64,000 bases of DNA from Buddleja alternifolia (Eukaryota > Streptophyta > Magnoliopsida > Lamiales > Scrophulariaceae). The number at the start of each line of letters is the position of its first letter. Position 1 is the stretch's first letter. The position numbers and the translations under genes are program-made. The DNA lies in NCBI GenBank assembly GCA_019426215.1, contig CM033399.1:19211009-19275008 (forward strand), given 5' to 3'. Under the pieces are notes generated by a model that made no database searches, was not told where the DNA came from, and worked only from the letters and a program-made list of their open reading frames with translations. This document shows, piece by piece, positions 57,716-64,000 of this stretch.

Positions 57716-58004
57716 ATATATATATATATATATATAGTTTGTGCTATGTGTCTCGGGTTTGTGCTATAAATTGGAATTTTCTCCTAAAATGTTACGGGTT
57801 TGTGCTATGTGTTTGTATTTGTGCGAATTTGGGGTAACTTTTTTGGATAAATATGAGGAAAATTTTGTGGTATAAGTAATCCTTGAGAATTGCCTATTTT
57901 TGTGGAAAATTTAAGGAAAATAGGGGCTTGATTGAATTTAGGGTTAATTTGGGTTTGTTGGGGGTTAATTATGTTTAATTTGGGATTAAATTGCAGTTAT
58001 TTTG

Positions 58005-58250
58005 TGGTTTGGGGTACATTGATCCAATTGGTGATCAATATTTATACTTAGTTGCTAGAAATATGATACTTTATTTGTAGTTTTATATGATTTATATGAT
58101 CCAACTGGTGATCAATATTTGTAGTTGCTAGAAATATGATGCTTTATTTATAATTTTATGTGATTTATGTGATCCAACTGGTGATCAATATTTGTAGTTG
58201 TTGGAAATGTGATGCTTTATGTGATCCAACCGGTGATCAATATTTTCGTA
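58005..58250 (+). repeat. CACTA direct repeats, left block
   Basis: Four units carry GATCCAACTGGTGATCAATA or close variants (about 58022, 58098, 58170, 58219), spaced about 50-75 bp, each followed by TAGTTG...GAAA..TGATGCTTTAT. The same unit recurs at 63640-63977. Confidence 0.8.
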
Positions 58251-58663
58251 TAGTGAAATCAAAATTTTAGGTTTGTTGTGGGTGAAAGATCAGAATGTTG
58301 GGTTTGTTGTGGTTGAAAGATCTGAATTTTGTTGGTTCCAAGTTTGGGGGAAGGATTGGTCGAGAACTTGGTAGAAATTTTTGCGCCGTTACTCTGCCAA
58401 TTTTTTTCTAGAATAATGGAAAATGAATTAAAATTAAAATTATTTAATTAATTCAACTCAACTGATGCTAATAAAATTATTTAAGTAAAGGTCAATTAAT
58501 AAAATTATTTAAGAAAAGATAATATATTAATTTATCTAAGTAAGGATAATAATTAATGTTAGTTTAATTTTCAAATAATTTAGAAACTTTATAATGTTTT
58601 GACAAGAGTTGTCTCACATGAGAAATTTGAATTAGGAAAAAGGGTATATAAATCAGAATCAAA

Positions 58664-61600
58664 ATGGATCGAAGTTAGATTTTAGCGGATTGTATGTCGG
58701 AACAAAATGAGAAAGGGGTGAAAGAGTTCATCAAGTTTGCGGTTGAGCATGCATCAGATCCGACTAGGATCACTTGCCCGTGTTTACGTTGTTGTTTTGG
58801 AATGTGAATTAATCCACGTGACTTGGAAGATCATTTGGTGTGTAATGGAATTGATAAAAGCTACACACGTTGGACAAGACACGGTGAAAGTAGTGTCACA
58901 TCAGATGATTTGGGTGGTACATCACATCCATCACAGGATTTGGACATGGATGATTATGAGCTTGATCATTTGGAGGAGATGACAAATGTGATTGAGGAGG
59001 ATTTGCGAGATTGTCCTAAAATGTTTGACAATTTGATAAGTGATTCAAAGACACTACTGTATAGTGGTAGTAAATTCACAAGATTGAAAGCAGTCCTAAA
59101 CCTCTACAAGTTAAAAGCCAACAATGGGTGGAGTGATAGAGTTTCACAGACCTACTTGGTCTATTAAAAAGCATGCTACCCGAGGATAATGTGTTATATA
59201 ATTGTACTTATGAGGCTAAACGGATGTTAACCTCAATTGCCTTAGGATATGAGAGGATACATGCTTGTCTCAATGATTGCATATTGTTTAGAAATGACTA
59301 TGCATCATTGAAGGTGTGTTCGAAATGCGGCACCTCACGGTACAAGAAGAATGGATTCGCTCTTGTCAAAACAATGTGGTATTTGCGCATAATACCTAGA
59401 TTTAGGCGCATTTACAGTAGTCAAGAGTTTGCGAAGGACTTGACATGGCATGCTGATAGAGGGCTTAAAGTGACAAGATTCGACACCCCTCAGATTCTCC
59501 TCAATAGAAAAAGATTGATGATGATTTCCATGAATTTGGGGAAGACCTAGAAACCTGCGCCTTGTATTGGCTACAGATGACATGAACCCACATGGCTTGC
59601 AAAGTAGCTCACATATTGATGATCTACAACCTATCCCCATCGCGATGCATGAAGCGAGAGCATATAATGATGCCTATAGTCATTTTTGGACCGAAATAAC
59701 CTGGAAATGATATAGATGTCTACTTGGCTTCTTTAATTGAGGATTTGAAGGTGTTTTGGGAGATCGGTATTGAAGTATATGATGGGCAAAAAAGAAAGTT
59801 TCAATCTCAGAGTCATGTTCTTTGGAACATTCAATGATTTTCCGATAAGAGATAACCTCGAGGGATATGGTGTACATGGCCAATGTGGATGCCCCATATG
59901 TGTTAAGAGTACAGATCAATATTGATTGCCACACTCTCAGAAATATGCATTCCAAGGGCATCGGAGATGGCTGAAGCGGAACCATAGATATCGTCGGTGG
60001 AAGAAAGCTTTCAACGAGAAGATAGAAGAAGATCGAGCTCCCAAGTGCTTGACTGGTGAAAACGTGTTTGAGAATGTAAAAGACTTGGATATCAAATTTG
60101 GAAAGACTTTTGCAGGTGGCCTTGCAAAAACTGGGTGGAAAAAAAAGGTCAATTTTCTTTGAGTTGCCGTATAGGAAGTCCTTACATGTTAGACATTTTC
60201 TTGATATTATGCATATTGAGAAAAATATATTTAATAGTGTCATTGGTACACTTCTAAATGTGTCCGAAAAGATAAAAGATGGCATAAAGGCATGGTTAGA
60301 CTTGGTTGAAATGAAGATAAGAGATAAATTGGCACCAACAAAGAAGGGAAAACGTACTTATTTGCCTCCAGCAGCTCACACTCTATCTAGGAAAGAAAAA
60401 ATTGCATTATGTGAGTTTTTTAATGGAGTGAAAATTCTAGAAGCGTATTCTTCAAGCATTAGCAATCTTATATCAATGAAGGACTTGAAGCTAAAACACA
60501 TGAAGACTCATGATTGTCATGTAATCATGGATCATTTGTTACCAATTGCTATACGGGCCATTTTGCCAAAAAAGGTGAGAGAAACTATAACTAGATTGTG
60601 TTTCTTCTTCAAAGCAATGTGGAGCAAGATGTTTGATCCTGAATAATTGCCTGCACTTCAGAAACAAATTGTCATCACTTTGTGTGAGCTTGAGATGTAT
60701 TTTCCACCTGCATTTTTTGATATAATAACTCACTTACCTATTCTCTTGGTTAGAGAGACACGACTATGTGGACCAGCTTTTATGAGATCTATATATCCGG
60801 CTGAGTGTTATATGAAAGTATTGAAAGGTTATGTGAAAAATCATAGTCGAACGGAAGGTTGCATTGTTGAACGGTACATAGTTGATGAAGCCATTACATT
60901 TTGCACAGAGTATCTGGAAGATTCTAATGTTGCAAAGCTTCCAAAGTCTCATGTTGTGGGAGGGAGAACATAAGGAGAAAGCGTAATTGAAAAGCAATTA
61001 GTTAGTGTTCCTTGCAAACAATGGGAGCAGGCACACCTATATGTGATCCACAACACCGATGAGATTGACCCATATGTTAAAGAACACATGAACCAACTTA
61101 GGAGATTAAATCCAAATAAAAATGAGAAGTGGATTTGAAAAGTGCATAACAAGAGTTTCATAGATTGGTTCTAAAAGCATATTGAAGAGAAACAGAAAGA
61201 GAATTCACTTTCAGTTTCAGATAAATTGACACAGTTGTCGATGGGTCCGCGGCAGACTAGTATTTTGTCATTCAGGTTATCGTATAAATGGTCGTACATT
61301 CTATACAAAGGACCAAGATGAACGAAGTACAATGCAGAATAGTGGGGTGAGTATTGTGTTGGGATTTTTTTTGCATAAAATCAAATAACGCAGCGGAAGA
61401 ATATAAATATTTAAATCCCAGTGGCTCATCTCTATTTCTCGTATTTAAATTGGGTTTCGAATTCAATTATCGTTCTTCGCGTATGTTGAATTCTGAACCA
61501 GCTTTGCAATCCCTTCTTGAACACAAATCCGTTGTTGTCTCTAAATTGCCACGCCGGAGTCAAAAACGAAAATCTTCTTCTTTTCTCTTGAGGGAGACAG

Positions 61601-63491
61601 CTAGAGAGAGAGAGAGAGGGGATGGAATGTTTTGACTTGGAGAGAAAGTTATATGTTTTTCACTTGGTTAATTTTCTCTAAGTAGTATATTTATACTACA
61701 ATGGAACAATAACCTAGGCCTAAAAAACTCTTCGAGGCTTTTAAAGCCTTTGGGCTTTAGGCCTATTATGCTATTTAATTAATTAAATAATTAATATTAT
61801 TTATCCAATAAATTAATTAATTAAATAATCAATTAAATCTATGTTAATTTTATAATTAAATTCCTCTAAGGAATTAATTAATTCATTAACTTAATTAATT
61901 AATAAAATTATTTAATGATTAATTAATTAATTACGATATCCAATATCGAAAATTCTCTCAAGTTTGTTTTCATGATTTTCCTTTTGCACTTCCTTTAAGC
62001 GCGACTCTTTAAGTTCGTCTCAAAAGGCAATTGGGAGAAAACCAAAAGGATGTGAGTAACATCTAGCCAATCACGTGGCTCACATGATATCCCAATTGAG
62101 AACGAATGAATAGGATCATTCCAAACCATATACGCTGTGAATATCGTACGAGTATGAACCTTTTATTCTTATATCCTAGTCAAGTGAGAGTCATGGTTTT
62201 AGTCAAACTCATATGACTTGACCATGTGCTTAGCTCATAATGAGTCGAGGTCATTTTATGCTTTGGCTAAAGACTTTTAACCTCACTCATTCATGACTGC
62301 ATATGATATTTAGCTCATTCACTTATGAGAGAATAAATCTCATTTTGCTAATCAGTTAACAATGCTACTTGCGCATCAAGTCGCACTTCGAGGTCGATCC
62401 CACCAAAGGGTGATTTGGATCTAACTACTGTAATGAAAGACTTGATGTCACAAGTACATCTTCAACTCGATTCCTCAGGTCTAAGGTTTACGCGTACCTA
62501 TCACAACTTATCAGTTTCATCATTGACTGTTAGTGAGTGAATACCCATGTGATGAAACCGATGCGAGCCGTGTTCGAACATATTAGTCCAACTTATATGT
62601 TCATGACTTAAGTTCCCAATATCATTCTTATAGTGTTCGACTGGCACTTTCTTTGTCGAAACTTATATCATGCTAGTCTCTGTTCTGTATTGATGTCTAG
62701 TCAAATACTTTCTTAGACTTGCGAACCCTGTTTAGAGAATAAGGATCAAACCCTTCTAGTGCCATTCTTCCTATCCCATAGGAAGTAGAAGGTTTGCCTT
62801 ATTCTCAAGGACTTTACGTTGTTTATTAACACTTTACAAATGCCTATAAGAAAACAACAAGATAATGCCTGATATAATAAAAAGATATTGTTTAGTTACA
62901 AGTTAATGCCCTATAAATCTATCATCTTTATGGCATTTGAGGGCATACACTCTAACCTCTTGTAGCTCAAGCAATGCATATCACAAGTGCGAAAGACAAT
63001 AACCCTATCTATGCCGATTTATCATATTATAGGGTGATTGAACGTATATGGGAGCTGGATTATAGTTGGTTTCGAGTGCCTGTATTTGGGTGTAGGTGGG
63101 TTGACAATAAAAATGGTGTCCAAAATAATGAAATAGGCTTCACTCAAGTAGACCTTGAAAGGGTGCATACAAAGATGAACCTTTCATTTTGGCATCACAA
63201 GCTAAGCAAGTGTTTTTTCTCACCGATCCTATTGATAAGAGGTGGTCCATTATTTTGTCGGCAAACAAAAATACTTGTATTGAGGATGACTATGAGGAAA
63301 GTGAAGATGATGGAGGAAATCTTATTTTAGGTGATTCACAATCAATTGATAGTGATGATGACTTGGATATAAGTAATGATGAATTGTATATGCGACAAAA
63401 TCACCAAGAGGGGATATGGATTAACCCATCAGTTCGTCGATGTACTAAAAAAATGGGCGTGCCGATGGGAAGCAAAAGACTACTAAGCTAA
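58664..63491 (+). pseudogene. tnp2-type CACTA transposase remnant
   Basis: Mobilises CACTA elements when intact. Starts MDRS then TAG at 58676, where the family has tryptophan. The transposase-associated zinc region follows (ITCPCLRCC; HLVCNGIDKSYTRW, 58760-58875). A tnp2 core is in pieces at 59170-60290 (YECKRML-like, VCSKCGTSRYKKN, WYLRIIPRFRRIY, YRKSLHVRHFLDIMHIEKN), with many stops and frameshifts. The DUF4218-type part is fairly well kept at 60650-60970 (CELEMYFPPAFFDI, RSIYPAECYMKVLKGYVKN). A DUF4216-type part is split by the solo LTR and resumes at 62974-63330 (YYRVIERIWELDY, GCRWVDNKNGV). An acidic C-terminal tail ends at 63491. Clearly inactive. Confidence 0.88.
61357..62957 (-). mobile_element. 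Solo LTR inside the CACTA transposase, minus strand
   Basis: About 1601 bp. Its plus-strand reading starts TGTTGGGATTTTTTTTGC and ends GGGCATACACTCTAACC, the complement of GGTTAGAGTGTATGCCC. It belongs to the same family as 55954-57715 (shared GCAGCGGAAGAA and GCCCTCAAATGCC). Flanks TATTG and TCTTG match at 4 of 5, fitting a decayed 5-bp duplication. It splits the DUF4216-type coding. Confidence 0.75.
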
Positions 63492-63636
63492 CGATAAAAA
63501 GAAAACGATGAAAGGTATTTGAACTTATTTGATAATTGTATGATATAGAATTATTTTTTGATCTTCACATTCTGAAATAAAGTAAAATATTCATGCCATC
63601 TTCATATTTCATGAGTTTACTTTAACAACAAATAAG

Positions 63637-63977
63637 TCCAACTGGTGATCAATATATATACTTAGTTGCTGGAAATATGATACTTTATTTGTAGTTTTAT
63701 ATGATTTATGTGATCCAACTGGTGATCAATATTTGTAGTTGCTGAAAATATGATGCTTTATGTGATCCAAGTGGTGATCAATATATATACTTAGTTACTG
63801 GAAATATGATGTTTTATTTGTACTTTTATATGATTTATGTGATCCAACTTGTGATCTATATTTGTAGTTGCTGGAAATATGATGCTTTATGTGATCCAAC
63901 TGGTGATCAATATTTATACAATGATGCTTTATTTATAGTTTTATATGATTTATATGATCCAACTGGTGATCAATATT
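63637..63977 (+). repeat. CACTA direct repeats, right block
   Basis: Six units with TCCAACTGGTGATCAATA or variants (about 63639, 63713, 63765, 63841, 63893, 63956), alternating between long and short spacing. They match the left block at 58005-58250, so the transposase is bracketed by the same repeat. Confidence 0.8.
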
Positions 63978-64000
63978 TGTTAGTCTCAAGTGGCATACGA
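63978..64000 (-). mobile_element. Tip of a further Sirevirus-like LTR, runs off the window
   Basis: TGTTAGTCTCAAGTGGCATA is near-complementary to the end of the 14.3 kb element's LTR (TACCACTTGGGACCAACA), and closest to the minus-strand copy at 30407. It interrupts the CACTA repeat block. Only 23 bases are visible. Confidence 0.65.

Larger units (their letters stand above)
40854..64000 (+). mobile_element. CACTA (En/Spm) DNA transposon, right end outside window
   Basis: The left terminus CACTACTACAAAAAT at 40854 is the CACTA signature, preceded by TAA. Next come subterminal hairpins (40885-41095) and, after nested insertions, a tnp2-type transposase remnant (58664-63491) and internal repeats. 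It is interrupted by a 14.3 kb copia (41589-55937), a solo LTR (55954-57715), a second solo LTR (61357-62957) and another LTR at 63978. No right CACTA terminus is seen. Own sequence in the window is about 5.4 kb. Confidence 0.85.

Overview
This is a plant nuclear window, most likely from a eudicot with a repeat-rich genome. The evidence is a spliced gene for the largest subunit of RNA polymerase IV (NRPD1), plant-type LTR retrotransposons of several lineages, hAT and Mutator-like MITEs, and a CACTA DNA transposon. Species cannot be told from the sequence alone. NRPD1 is the only convincing host gene.

Layout. 1-10.4 kb: NRPD1 on the minus strand. Eight coding exons are visible, the start codon is at 10358, and the 3' end lies beyond base 1. 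A 4.3 kb copia element (5234-9494, 5-bp target duplication GAATA), itself carrying a hAT MITE (6194-6928, 8-bp duplication AGTAGGAG), sits in intron 3. 10.4-21.8 kb: non-coding flank, with a MITE nested in a MITE at 13.9-14.6 kb and a short USE+TATA promoter-like block at 14.8 kb. 21.9-28.8 kb: a decayed Athila/Tat-like gypsy element (duplication ACGAG) inserted into an old hAT-type MITE. 29.7-40.1 kb: a non-autonomous LTR element with 551-bp LTRs. It has no gag or pol but carries a 43-bp satellite and an intron-containing antisense gene of the 'putative gypsy type transposon' family; a deleted minus-strand Sirevirus-like copia (30407-35453, duplication GAAAG) is nested in the satellite. 40.85 kb to the right edge: a CACTA element with a broken tnp2-type transposase. 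It is interrupted by a 14.3 kb, nearly intact Sirevirus-like copia (41589-55937), two solo LTRs of one family, and the tip of a further Sirevirus LTR at the right edge.

Most interesting signal. Two unrelated retroelements each carry their own short CpG-containing word scattered through LTRs, spacers and genes in all reading frames. It is RAGCGY in the Sirevirus-like copia and ACGAG/CTCGT in the antisense-gene element. By hand count both are several-fold above chance, and each word is scarce in the other element. Each element also encodes an extra protein of unknown role. The pattern recalls the family-specific motifs read by VANDAL anti-silencing proteins and would fit a self-recognition system, but that function is inference.

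Nesting gives a relative order. The CACTA element, the hAT remnant and the antisense-gene element are older hosts. The Athila-like element, the minus-strand Sirevirus copy and the solo LTRs came later. The 14.3 kb Sirevirus (LTRs about 99% alike by eye) and the NRPD1 intronic copia (LTRs about 98% alike) are young.
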